Assembly (NCBI RefSeq): GCF_041928815.1
Contig: NZ_JBHFEI010000001.1
Coordinates: forward strand, 516,721 to 580,720
DNA: 64,000 nucleotides
Reading direction: 5' to 3'
DNA from: JBHFEI01 sp041928815
Lineage (GTDB): Bacteria > Pseudomonadota > Alphaproteobacteria > Rhizobiales > Rhizobiaceae
Made by a program: the position numbers and the translations under genes. Every line of letters starts with the position of its first letter. The first letter of the stretch is position 1. Below are positions 54,601 to 62,543 of the stretch, in pieces. The notes under the pieces were generated by a model that was given only the letters and a program-made list of their open reading frames with translations, was not told the origin of the DNA and did not search any database.

Positions 54601-55376
54601 GCTTTTCTCCCGGTCGCGAGGAGATGCCGGATGTCGACGGCAAAGGAGTAGATCAGGCTGGCGAGCGCTGAGGCGGCGAGCGCGGCCGAGAGCGGCGGGG
54701 CGAGTGGCGGCAGGAGGAGAAGCAGGAGCACGGCGATCTGGAGCACGCAGACGAGCTTGCGGCGGAAGGACGGCGGAAGCGGGGCGTTGAGCGCCGGCAG
54801 CACCAGGCCGGCGCCGACGAAACCGTAGCGGAGGAGACCGATCGCCAGCACCCAGATGCCGGCCTTGCCGAGAAAGAAGACGATGGCCGACAGCGCGAGG
54901 ATCATCAGCGCATCCACCTCCATGTCGAAACGGGCGCCGAGCGCGGACGTCTCGCCGCGGCGGCGCGCCAGATGGCCGTCCAGTCCGTCGAGGAGGAGAA
55001 ACAGCACCGTCATCAGCGCCAGCGCCGAGGGCAGGAACGGACTGGCGGCCAGATCACCTCCGGCGACCGCGAGGCCGGCGGCAAGGCTTGCCATTGCCGC
55101 CCGCAGCGCCGTCACCAGATTGGCGGCGCCGAGGCGCGGATAGGGATGGTGCGGCAGGCCGCGGACGACGAAGGCGAAGACGACGAGGAGTGTGGCGGCG
55201 GCGACGGCGACCGCGCCGGAGCCGATGGCGAGAAAGCGGTCCGCGACGAGAAAAAAGCCGAGGCTGCCGAGGAGAACGGCGCCGAGCACGGGCAGGACAC
55301 CGGCCGGACGCGCCACGGGACGCAGGACGGGCCGGGGCACCCGGTCGCGCGCCGGCGCCCGCTCCGCCGCCGGCAT
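54597..55376 (-). CDS. CDP-alcohol phosphatidyltransferase family protein
   Basis: About 259 residues with six or more membrane helices. The family active site is complete: DGxxAR-x8-GxxxD-xxxD seen as LDGLDGHLARRRGETSALGA then RFDMEVDA. These enzymes condense a CDP-activated lipid with an alcohol such as glycerol phosphate, inositol or serine. N-terminal helices (VLPVLGAVLLGSLGFFLVAD) extend beyond the usual ~200 residues. Start is uncertain (ATG 55376 used; frame open to ATG 55505, neither with a clear ribosome site). First gene of the three-gene unit, divergent from the dehydrogenase operon. Confidence 0.83.
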   Translation of the reverse strand: MPAAERAPARDRVPRPVLRPVARPAGVLPVLGAVLLGSLGFFLVADRFLAIGSGAVAVAAATLLVVFAFVVRGLPHHPYPRLGAANLVTALRAAMASLAAGLAVAGGDLAASPFLPSALALMTVLFLLLDGLDGHLARRRGETSALGARFDMEVDALMILALSAIVFFLGKAGIWVLAIGLLRYGFVGAGLVLPALNAPLPPSFRRKLVCVLQIAVLLLLLLPPLAPPLSAALAASALASLIYSFAVDIRHLLATGRKA

Positions 55377-55605
55377 CACGCGGCACCGCCAGAGAAGGCG
55401 CTTGCACAGCAAGCGCAATCTGTCGCAGGATCGCGAAAACAGGTCGGGACGACGTGAAAGCCACAGGCGGATATCATCAATGGAACGGGCCTCCTCGCGA
55501 CGCATCGTCGCCCGCGGGAGAGCGTGACACCGGCATCGCCCGTGTCAAGCCCGGCCTCTCGCCGGATCCGGATCCCATCCTCGGCAGCGGCCTGCGGATG
55601 CCGGG

Positions 55606-56586
55606 ATGGGGATGAGCGACGGCAGCAGGGCGCGGGCGCTGTGGATCCTTCGTCCCGGAGAGTGCGCGATCGAGGAGGAGCCGCTTCGCTCCGCCGGCCC
55701 GTCGGAGGTTCTGGTCGAGGCCCTTTACGGCGGGATCAGCCGGGGGACGGAGCGGATCGTCTTTTCCGGCACGGTTCCCGCAAGCGAGGCCGAGCGCATG
55801 CGCGGACCGCATATGGCCGGCGATTTTTCCTTTCCCGTCAAGTACGGCTACTGTTCGGTCGGACGCGTGCTCGCCGGCCCGGAAGCGCTCGAAGGCAGGG
55901 AGGTCTTCTGCCTGTACCCGCATCAGGACCGCTATGTCGTGGCGGCTGAGGCCGTCCGGCCGCTGCCGCCCGGCCTGCCGCCGGGACGCGCCGTCCTCGC
56001 CGCCACCATGGAGACCGCGCTCAACATCGTCTGGGACGCAGGCATCCTTCCCGGCGACCGGGTGGCCGTCTTCGGTGCCGGCATCGTCGGCCTGCTCGTC
56101 GCCTCGGTCGCTCGCGGCATTCCGGGAACAGAGGTCGTGCTCGTCGATCCGGAGACCGGGCGCCGTGGGCCGGCGGCGCGGCTCGGCCTCGATCCCATCG
56201 CGCCGGAGAGCATTGCAGATGACTTCGACGTGCTGGTCAATGCCTCGGCCTCAGACGCGGCCCTTGCGCTCGCGCTCGACCATGCGGGGATGGAGGCGCG
56301 GATCGTCGAGGCGAGCTGGTACGGCACGCGCGCCGCGCGCCTGCCGCTCGGCGGCGCCTTTCACGCCAAGCGGCTCTCGATCGTCTCCTCGCAGGTCGGC
56401 CAGCCCCCGCCCTGCCGGCGCGCGCGCTGGAGCCACGCGCGGCGGATGGACAAGGCGCTCGCGCTGCTGACGGACGCGCGTTACGACGCCCTGATCTCCG
56501 GTGAGACAGCTTTCGACGAACTGGCACCGGCCTATCCGCGCCTGCTCGCCGATCCCGCCACCCTTTTCCATCGCATCCGCTACTGA
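55606..56586 (+). CDS. zinc-type alcohol dehydrogenase-like protein
   Basis: A 326-residue MDR-superfamily protein: GPSEVLVEALYGGISRGTER (instead of the canonical Cys-zinc site), KYGYCSVGRVLAGPEAL, and a Rossmann motif VAVFGAGIVGLLVASVARGI. The GHE motif and structural-zinc Cys cluster of true ADHs are missing, so it belongs to the divergent zinc-binding dehydrogenase group often seen with pterin-synthase-like genes. ATG 55606 or ATG 55612. Followed after 12 bases by the pterin-synthase-like gene. Confidence 0.82.
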   Translation: MGMSDGSRARALWILRPGECAIEEEPLRSAGPSEVLVEALYGGISRGTERIVFSGTVPASEAERMRGPHMAGDFSFPVKYGYCSVGRVLAGPEALEGREVFCLYPHQDRYVVAAEAVRPLPPGLPPGRAVLAATMETALNIVWDAGILPGDRVAVFGAGIVGLLVASVARGIPGTEVVLVDPETGRRGPAARLGLDPIAPESIADDFDVLVNASASDAALALALDHAGMEARIVEASWYGTRAARLPLGGAFHAKRLSIVSSQVGQPPPCRRARWSHARRMDKALALLTDARYDALISGETAFDELAPAYPRLLADPATLFHRIRY

Positions 56587-56598
56587 AAGGCATCGCCG

Positions 56599-56997
56599 AT
56601 GTATTCCATCGAGGTCCGCGACCACATCATGATCGCCCATTCCCTGCCCCGCCCCGTCTTCGGTCCGGCGCAGAACCTGCATGGCGCGACCTTCGTCGTC
56701 GACGCCGCCTTCTTCACCCGCGATCTCGACGACGACGGCCTTGCCGTCGACATCGGCCGCGCCACGACGGTGCTCTCCGAGGTGCTTGCGCCTCTCAACT
56801 ACCAGAACCTCGACACGCTCGACCTCTTCAGGGGCAAGGTGACGACGACCGAGGTGATCGCGCGCCATCTCTTCGAGGCGCTTGCCGTTCGCGTGCGTGC
56901 CGGCGACCTCGGAACGGGGAGCGGACGCATCTGCCGCCTGCGCATCACGCTGCACGAATCCCACGCCGCGCGCGGCGCCTACGAGGCAGACCTTTGA
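56599..56997 (+). CDS. 6-pyruvoyl-tetrahydropterin synthase/QueD-fold protein lacking catalytic residues
   Basis: A 132-residue T-fold protein. Landmarks align with QueD: MIAHSLPRPVFGPAQNLHGAT covers the CxxLHGH region, LAPLNYQNLDTLDLF the LDHxxLND segment, KVTTTEVIARHLFEAL the NPTxE helix, and RITLHESHAARGAYE the final Glu. The catalytic Cys is absent, the third zinc His is Ala (LHGA), and the Asp-His of LDHxxLN is Asn-Tyr. The H-H-less site suggests altered chemistry or a binding role. Its stop overlaps the glycosyltransferase TTG start (TTGA). Confidence 0.8.
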   Translation: MYSIEVRDHIMIAHSLPRPVFGPAQNLHGATFVVDAAFFTRDLDDDGLAVDIGRATTVLSEVLAPLNYQNLDTLDLFRGKVTTTEVIARHLFEALAVRVRAGDLGTGSGRICRLRITLHESHAARGAYEADL

Positions 56998-58037
56998 CCC
57001 GCCGCCTCACCTTCGCCTATCCGGGCGATCTCGATCTCAGGACCGGCGGCTATGGCTATGACCGGCGCATCCTCGGCGAACTGGAGGCGCTCGGCTGGAG
57101 CGTCGACCGTCTGCCGCTCGGCGACGGCTTTCCCTTTCCCGAACCCCTGGTCCTTGCGGAAGCGGAGCGGCGCCTGTCCGCCGCCCGTCGCGACGCTCCC
57201 CTGATGATCGACGGCCTCGCCTATGGCGTGCTCGACGGCTGGGCGGAGCGCGAGGGGCGCGGGCGCGCGGCCGTTGCCCTTGTCCATCATCCGCTGGCGC
57301 TGGAGACCGGGCTTTCCGCCGAGGCGGAGGAGCGGCTGCGCCGCAGCGAGACGCGTGCGCTCGCCGCCGCCCGCCATGTCGTCGTCACCTCTGCCCTCAC
57401 CCGACGCGCCCTTGTCGAGGGCTACGGTGTCGCCGCCGGGCGGATCACCGTCGCGCCGCCGGGCACCGACCGGAGGCCGCTCGCCGCCCGGAACGGCACG
57501 CCGCCGCACATCCTGTCGATCGGCACGCTGACGCCGCGAAAGGGGCACGACGTGCTGCTTGCCGCCCTCGCCGCCCTCGGTGACCTCCCATGGCGCGCGA
57601 CCATCCTCGGCGGCGATGCGCTCGATCCGCCGACGGCGGCGGCGCTGCGCGCGCTGCGCGACGACCTCGGCCTTGCCGGCCGGGTGGCGATGCCCGGCGA
57701 GACCGCCGACAGCCGCGCGGCGATGGCCGAAGCCGACATTTTCGCGCTTGCCACCCGCTACGAGGGCTATGGCATGGTGTTCGCCGAAGCCCTGTCGCAG
57801 GGCCTGCCGATCGTCGCCACCGCCGCCGGCGCCGTCCCCGACGTCGTGCCGGCCGAAGCCGGCCTTCTCGTTCCGGTCGACGACGCCGACGCCTTCGCCG
57901 GCGCACTGCGCCTGCTGCTGAAGGATCCGGAGGAACGGCGCCGCCGGGGCGATGCGGCCGCGCGCGCCGGCAGGCAGCTTCCGGCCTGGCGGGAAACGGC
58001 GCAGGTGATCGCCGGCCTTCTGGAGCGGCTTGCGTGA
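56994..58037 (+). CDS. glycosyltransferase family 4 protein
   Basis: A 347-residue GT-B enzyme: N-terminal GDLDLRTGGYGYDRRILGEL, TVAPPGTDRRPLAARNGTPP, ILSIGTLTPRKGHDVLLAAL and the retaining motif LATRYEGYGMVFAEALSQGL with PIVATAAGAVPDVV. Start is TTG 56994 (coupled by TTGA); no better ATG exists near. The stop overlaps the next GTG. A retaining sugar transferase beside a pterin-synthase-like protein suggests sugar attachment to a small molecule; the acceptor is unknown. Confidence 0.87.
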   Translation: MTRRLTFAYPGDLDLRTGGYGYDRRILGELEALGWSVDRLPLGDGFPFPEPLVLAEAERRLSAARRDAPLMIDGLAYGVLDGWAEREGRGRAAVALVHHPLALETGLSAEAEERLRRSETRALAAARHVVVTSALTRRALVEGYGVAAGRITVAPPGTDRRPLAARNGTPPHILSIGTLTPRKGHDVLLAALAALGDLPWRATILGGDALDPPTAAALRALRDDLGLAGRVAMPGETADSRAAMAEADIFALATRYEGYGMVFAEALSQGLPIVATAAGAVPDVVPAEAGLLVPVDDADAFAGALRLLLKDPEERRRRGDAAARAGRQLPAWRETAQVIAGLLERLA

Positions 58038-58828
58038 GCGGCTTTGCCGCCGACTGGCTGGCGCTGCGCGAGCCGGCCGACCTCGCGGCGCGCGATCGCG
58101 GGCTGGTCGCCGCGCTCGCCGCCCGTCTCGCGCGCACGCCGTCGCCCCTGATCGTCGACCTCGGCTGCGGCACCGGCTCCACCTTCCGTGCGCTGTCTCC
58201 GCATCTGCCGGACGCTGCCCGCTGGCGGATGGTCGACAATGACCCCAGCCTGCTCAGAGAGGCGCGGACCCGGATCGGTCCTCCCCTAGACATCGCCTGG
58301 CTCCAACAGGACCTCGGCGACGTCGCCGCGCTGCCGCTCGCGGATGCGACGGTGGTGACGGCCTCGGCCTTCTTCGACCTCTGCTCCGCCCCGTTCTGCG
58401 ACCGCCTCGTTCGCGCGCTGTCGAATCACGGCTGCGGCCTCTATGCGGCGCTCACCTATGACGGGCGGATGCGCTGGTCGCGGCCCCACCCGCTCGACGC
58501 GCTGGTCACGCGCGACGTCAACCTGCATCAACGGACGGACAAGGGCTTCGGCCCGGCGCTCGGCCCTGAGGCGACCACCTTTCTGGCGGACGCGTTGCGG
58601 CGGGCCGGATTCCATGTGCATGTCACGGCGAGCGACTGGTGCCTGACCGCCGGGCAGGCCGCCCTGCAGGCGGAATTTCTCGACGGCCTGCGGGCGCCGC
58701 TCGCCGCGATCGGCCGCCTCTCCGCCGGGGCCGTGGCCGACTGGCTAGGGTTTCGCAAGGCCGACATCGGCCGTCCCGGCGCCTGGTGCCTCGTCGGCCA
58801 CCGTGATCTCCTGGCCTTTGCGCCCTGA
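58034..58828 (+). CDS. class I SAM-dependent methyltransferase
   Basis: A 264-residue enzyme: VSGFAADWLALREPADLAAR, SAM motif LIVDLGCGTGSTFRALSPHL, acidic MVDNDPSLL, DLGDVAALPLADATVVTASA FFDL, and a C-terminal part (TASDWCLTAGQAALQAEFL). GTG 58034 overlaps the glycosyltransferase stop (GTGA). The 3' 84 bases overlap the convergent RibD-like gene. Likely O- or N-methylates the pathway product. Confidence 0.86.
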   Translation: MSGFAADWLALREPADLAARDRGLVAALAARLARTPSPLIVDLGCGTGSTFRALSPHLPDAARWRMVDNDPSLLREARTRIGPPLDIAWLQQDLGDVAALPLADATVVTASAFFDLCSAPFCDRLVRALSNHGCGLYAALTYDGRMRWSRPHPLDALVTRDVNLHQRTDKGFGPALGPEATTFLADALRRAGFHVHVTASDWCLTAGQAALQAEFLDGLRAPLAAIGRLSAGAVADWLGFRKADIGRPGAWCLVGHRDLLAFAP

Positions 58829-59593
58829 CACCCGGCACGCGCGCAGATCGCAATCGAAGACGATGTCGCTGCCGAGCGCGTAGACCTCCGTCAGCGGCCG
58901 CCGCGCGGCGTCAAGCCGGTCGATCGGCGGCAGGCTGATCCCCGTCGGTCCGGAGCCGATGATCAGCGGCGCGACGGCCACATGCAGCCGATCGACCAGG
59001 CCGGCATCGATGAAGCGGGCAATGGTTCGCCCGCCCCCCTCCACAAGCAGCCGCTCCAGCCCGCGGGCCGCGAGCGCGTCGCGCATGTCGCGCGGGTCGA
59101 TGCCGTTGGCGCGCCGGGGCAGATGGACGACCTCGCTGCCGTCGAGCCGCGTGCGGCGCGCCTCGGCCGTGCGGAAGACGATCAGGGGCGTGGCGCTCTC
59201 GCGAAAGATCCTCTCCTCGCCGGAGAGTTCGGCACGCGGATCGACGATCACCCTCGCCGGGCTCGGCCCGCTCACCGCGCGCACGCTCAAGCGCGGATCG
59301 TCCGCCTTGACGGTGCCGATGCCGACGAGAACCGCATCGACCAGCGCCCGGCACCGGTGCAGATGGCAGATGCCGTCCGGGCCGGAAATATCGCGCGCGT
59401 CTCCCTTCGGGGTCGCCACCCGCCCGTCGAGCGACTGGCCGACCTGGGCAAGCACGAAGGGGCCTTCGGCGGCGGCGACCGGGCGATAGAGGCGAAATGC
59501 GGCCTCCTCGTTCTCGGCGGGCGAAACGGGCACACCCTTCCGCAGGGCGAGAATGCGGTTCCACAGCCTGTCCGTGATCACCACCCGATGCAT
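58745..59593 (-). CDS. RibD C-terminal (dihydrofolate-reductase-like) domain protein
   Basis: A 282-residue reductase without the RibD deaminase domain: FVLAQVGQSLDGRVATPKGD (substrate site), LVDAVLVGIGTVKADDPRLS, ARVIVDPRAELSGEERIF, and ERLLVEGGGRTIARFIDAGL then VDRLHVAVAPLIIGSG. Reduces a ribosylamino-pyrimidine or pterin-like compound with NADPH. An N-terminal ~55-residue extension (MHRVVITDRLWNRI) is unusual. The C-terminus overlaps the methyltransferase tail on the other strand. No other riboflavin genes are near. Confidence 0.82.
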   Translation of the reverse strand: MHRVVITDRLWNRILALRKGVPVSPAENEEAAFRLYRPVAAAEGPFVLAQVGQSLDGRVATPKGDARDISGPDGICHLHRCRALVDAVLVGIGTVKADDPRLSVRAVSGPSPARVIVDPRAELSGEERIFRESATPLIVFRTAEARRTRLDGSEVVHLPRRANGIDPRDMRDALAARGLERLLVEGGGRTIARFIDAGLVDRLHVAVAPLIIGSGPTGISLPPIDRLDAARRPLTEVYALGSDIVFDCDLRACRVSGRKGQEITVADEAPGAGTADVGLAKP

Positions 59594-59692
59594 CGGCTCT
59601 CCCTACGACCTGGCCGGCAACGCCGCGCGGCACGGGCGGGGACAGACGGACGGACGGCGCATGAAACGAAACTCCCGTGAGCCCTGCATGCC

Positions 59693-60226
59693 CTACAGGA
59701 TGCGCAGGAGCGTGCCGTCGCGGCGGAGGACGTGATGGAAGATCGCCGCAGCAATATGCAACGCGACAAGCACGAGAACGATCCATGCGCACCATTCATG
59801 GATCGAAGACAGGGTCCAGGCGACATCGGGCGTCTTGCCGATCGGGCTCCAGACCGGCACGAGACCGAACCAGACGAGCGGAAAGCCATGGGCATTCGTC
59901 GCGAGGAAGCCGGCCAGCGGCGTGACGACGAGCAGCACGTAGATCAGCCCATGGACCAGACCCGCGACACGGTTTTCGGCAGAACTTCCAAGCGGCGGCG
60001 GCGCGGTCGTCGTCAGCTTCACCCCCACCCTGACCAGCATCAGCCAGAAAACGAGAAAGCCCAGCGATTCATGCACGAGAAAGAAGCCGAGTTTCACATC
60101 CTCGCGCGCGAAGCCGATCATCAGGCCGAGGGGCCAGGTCGCGAAGACAAGCGCGGCGACGATCCAGTGCAGGACGCGCAACGCCGGCGCATGAGGGCGG
60201 ACGGATGGGATGCGATCGACGGCCAC
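59693..60226 (-). CDS. cytochrome b561 family protein
   Basis: A 177-residue four-helix dihaem b protein: RVLHWIVAALVFATWPLGLM, FFLVHESLGFLVFWLMLVRV, GLVHGLIYVLLVVTPLAGFL and SSIHEWCAWIVLVLVALHIAAA, with the four haem His and a central Trp-rich loop (PLVWFGLVPVWSP). CybB-like quinol-to-oxidant or superoxide roles are known for relatives. GTG 60226 follows GGGAGG seven bases upstream; frame open to 60316 but without a site. Confidence 0.88.
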   Translation of the reverse strand: MAVDRIPSVRPHAPALRVLHWIVAALVFATWPLGLMIGFAREDVKLGFFLVHESLGFLVFWLMLVRVGVKLTTTAPPPLGSSAENRVAGLVHGLIYVLLVVTPLAGFLATNAHGFPLVWFGLVPVWSPIGKTPDVAWTLSSIHEWCAWIVLVLVALHIAAAIFHHVLRRDGTLLRIL

Positions 60227-60478
60227 GCGATAATCCTCCCTCGGCGTTTCAAGATATTGAGCCCCAGTTACGCCTGCGATGCAAGCTGGATCACCGAGGG
60301 CCGGCCTCGCCCGCAAAAATGACGGGCGAGGCGGTGGATACGGCGGAGGCTTGCCCGATGCGGCCCCTCTTCCCTATATGCTCGGGACCGCCTTGCCGCC
60401 TCCGGCGTATCCGGAGGGCTCCCGGTCCTCGGAAGACCCTCGGCGGTTTCCGACTTTTTTTTGACGACGGTGCCGATC

Positions 60479-60697
60479 ATGACCGAAAAGCCTCCCCTCT
60501 CGCCCGCGACGAACGTCGCCCCGCTGCGCAAGGCGCGTCCCTGTCCGGAATGCGGCAAACCCTCCGAGCGCGAGCACTATCCCTTCTGCTCGAACCGCTG
60601 CCGTGAGATGGACCTCGGCCGCTGGCTTTCCGGTCGCTATGCCATCCCGGCATCGGACGACGATCCCGGACCAGACAGGGACGACGATGTAGAGTGA
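60479..60697 (+). CDS. yacG: DNA gyrase inhibitor YacG
   Basis: A 72-residue zinc protein: ARPCPECGKPSEREHYPFCSNRC, where CxxC and the FCSxRC pair bind one zinc, followed by REMDLGRWLSGRYAIP and an acidic tail. YacG binds GyrB and blocks DNA binding. ATG 60479; an in-frame TTG at 60461 exists. The region 60227-60478 holds an inverted repeat at 60399-60417 but no maf or rne genes that usually precede yacG in rhizobia. Confidence 0.9.
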   Translation: MTEKPPLSPATNVAPLRKARPCPECGKPSEREHYPFCSNRCREMDLGRWLSGRYAIPASDDDPGPDRDDDVE

Positions 60698-60858
60698 TGA
60701 TTTCCTTATACATTTCAAAGTCTTGATCGGATTTTCCCGCCATCGCGACAAAACTGTCATTTCACGCTGGACACGCGCCGACAAGATGTTATAACCCCGC
60801 TCGCTCCCGGCGGCGTTGGTCCACCGGACATGCATCGCGGTGATCGTTCACCGAGGAT

Positions 60859-60934
60859 GCCCGGATAGCTCAGTTGGTAGAGCAGCGGATTGAAAATCCG
60901 CGTGTCGGTGGTTCAAATCCGCCTCCGGGCACCA
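60859..60934 (+). tRNA. tRNA-Phe (GAA)
   Basis: A 76-base cloverleaf: acceptor GCCCGGA / TCCGGGC with discriminator A and encoded CCA, D-arm GCTCAGTTGGTAGAGC, anticodon loop TTGAAAA with GAA anticodon between GCGGA/TCCGC stems, and T-arm GGTTCAAATCC. Located downstream of yacG as in many alphaproteobacteria. Its 3' end is where the AT-richer accessory DNA begins. Confidence 0.96.
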
Positions 60935-61129
60935 AAAATTCCCTAAAGAATTCAAGTGCTTGATCAGACTAAAGTGTTCAACTGGCACAAGTCATGTCGC
61001 GTTCGTGTTGCGCTGGAATTCCCTTCAATTTCAACGGATGACCGCGACTGACCGCAAATCCATGCGACATGGAATGCAACATGTTGCGAAGCTCCTCGAA
61101 GCGTGGTTGCTTATACCGAGGGGGCTGCC

Positions 61130-61531
61130 ATGGATAAAAGAAGCCGGGCAACAGCAGGCAATAGTCGGTTTTCAGTTGTTTTGACCATTTTGGCCGCCGG
61201 CCTGATGGCCGCCACAAGCTCAGCCATGGCGGCCGAGTGTCGCTCTATTGCTGGCCAACTGAACGGCGAGCGGGTGTCTGTTGTTAGGAATGTCTCGCTC
61301 AAGAAGGGTCGCATCATTCTTTCTGGCAAAATGAATGGTCGCCAGATGCCGCGCCAGACATTGACGTGCAAGACCATTGCGAAGGGCGTCTATTGCGACG
61401 GCATTTTCCAGGGTGCCATCGTCACAGTGATGACGAACGGCAAGAGAATGACCGAGACCGCGTCTGACACCAGCGGAACTGTAGAAGCGGCTTCGTTTGC
61501 CTATTTGTGCGATCGGCTGATGAAGCCGTGA
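61130..61531 (+). CDS. exported hypothetical protein of the accessory region
   Basis: A 133-residue protein with signal peptide MDKRSRATAGNSRFSVVLTI LAAGLMAATSSAMA, then AECRSIAGQLNGERVSVV. The mature part has four Cys (AECRS, LTCKTIAKG, GVYCDGIF, YLCDRLM) suited to two disulfides. No family recognised. ATG 61130 is chosen for the signal peptide over 61103. It is the first gene after tRNA-Phe; the 195 bases between show no gene. Confidence 0.72.
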   Translation: MDKRSRATAGNSRFSVVLTILAAGLMAATSSAMAAECRSIAGQLNGERVSVVRNVSLKKGRIILSGKMNGRQMPRQTLTCKTIAKGVYCDGIFQGAIVTVMTNGKRMTETASDTSGTVEAASFAYLCDRLMKP

Positions 61532-61666
61532 ACTTCGACCTTGATTAGGGGAGCGAGACGAAGGGAGAGGCGCGAAACTGAAAATTTTTCGGATTTCAGA
61601 AAACCATTTCATATCCACGCCCCACCAGAAATGGGGTAACTTGTTAACTCGGAATTGTTGACTTAT

Positions 61667-62149
61667 ATGGCAACACTAGAAGAATTGGCGCAGGACGGCG
61701 TGCTCCGAAAGCTTGTGCCGGGCAATCTTGCTCGGCATGAATTTGTTGTGCGCCATGTTTGGTTCTACGTGGAAGTCCTTCGGTGGATAAAGGAAGAGGT
61801 GCCAACCTTTACAGCGTTCTATCCAGAAAACATGCCCCCACTAAAGCAAGCTCATAAATTATTTCGTGATTTTGTGCTTGGCGAAGAGTTCGTACATGAA
61901 ACTGATTTCTGGAAAATGCGTCCATATAGCGAAGACGTTTACGAGTTGAAGACCAATGATCTTCGATTTTTTGGCTGGTTTGTCCGTCCTCGTGTTTTTG
62001 TGGTCGCGAGAAACGATACTTTCGAGATGGTTCATTCGCAACAGGGCGTCCATCTCAAGCATTTGGGTGAAGTAGTCAGAATGCGCCGCGAGATCGACCT
62101 AGATGAACCTAAATATACACCAGGAGCGCCGATAAATGGTCTCTTTTGA
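61667..62149 (+). CDS. RelE/HigB-like toxin candidate
   Basis: A 160-residue protein; the part DVYELKTNDLRFFGWFVRPR VFVVARNDTFEMVH resembles the beta-sheet core of RelE/HigB-type nucleases (YELRxxdlRvff), while the first 70 residues (LVPGNLARHEFVVRHVWFYV) are extra. Catalytic residues cannot be named with certainty. It overlaps the HTH gene by 14 bases, toxin first as in higBA. ATG 61667 is used; TTG codons 61655 and 61658 also in frame. Confidence 0.55.
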   Translation: MATLEELAQDGVLRKLVPGNLARHEFVVRHVWFYVEVLRWIKEEVPTFTAFYPENMPPLKQAHKLFRDFVLGEEFVHETDFWKMRPYSEDVYELKTNDLRFFGWFVRPRVFVVARNDTFEMVHSQQGVHLKHLGEVVRMRREIDLDEPKYTPGAPINGLF

Positions 62150-62543
62150 TTTTGGGCTGGACCCTAAAGACGAAGCAGCGGCAGAGTTTGTCGGGCTAGT
62201 GGGTGACAAACTGCGCCATGCGCTGATTGACCGAAAACGCCTGAAGGGCTTGACGCAGGCCGACTTAGCGAAGGCTATTAACGTCGACAGATCGCGCGTA
62301 AACCGCTGCTTCTCTGGCGTGAACAACATGACGCTGACGACTGTAGCCGAACTCGCGTGGGCGTTGGGGCATCGCATAACGTTCGATTTAACTCCTGAAG
62401 AAGAGTGCGTGGACGTACGCTCAAACTACCCGACCGCGACCACCACGACGCAAAATGTTGGCCCAAACATGGTCGCGATAGGCAACGCCGCGTCCTCCAC
62501 GAGGAGCAACAATATTTTGGTGGAAAGTTCATGGGGAATGTGA
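62136..62543 (+). CDS. HTH-domain antitoxin-like protein
   Basis: A 135-residue protein: FVGLVGDKLRHALIDRKRLK, then the helix-turn-helix GLTQADLAKAINVDRSRVNR CFSGVNNMTLTTVAELAWAL, as in HigA/XRE antitoxins. The last ~45 residues (YPTATTTTQNVGPNMVAIGN AASSTRSNN) are low-complexity polar and may be disordered. Overlaps the toxin-like gene by 14 bases and the next gene by 13. Confidence 0.65.
   Translation: MVSFDFGLDPKDEAAAEFVGLVGDKLRHALIDRKRLKGLTQADLAKAINVDRSRVNRCFSGVNNMTLTTVAELAWALGHRITFDLTPEEECVDVRSNYPTATTTTQNVGPNMVAIGNAASSTRSNNILVESSWGM

Noticed and set aside
60399..60417. CCTCCGG-CGTAT-CCGGAGG inverted repeat before yacG
   Set aside because: Seven-base stem with no T tract and no gene ending just before it; not enough to call a terminator or riboswitch.
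60935..61129. Integrase or att repeat after tRNA-Phe
   Set aside because: No integrase motif in any frame and no second copy of the tRNA 3' end in the window.
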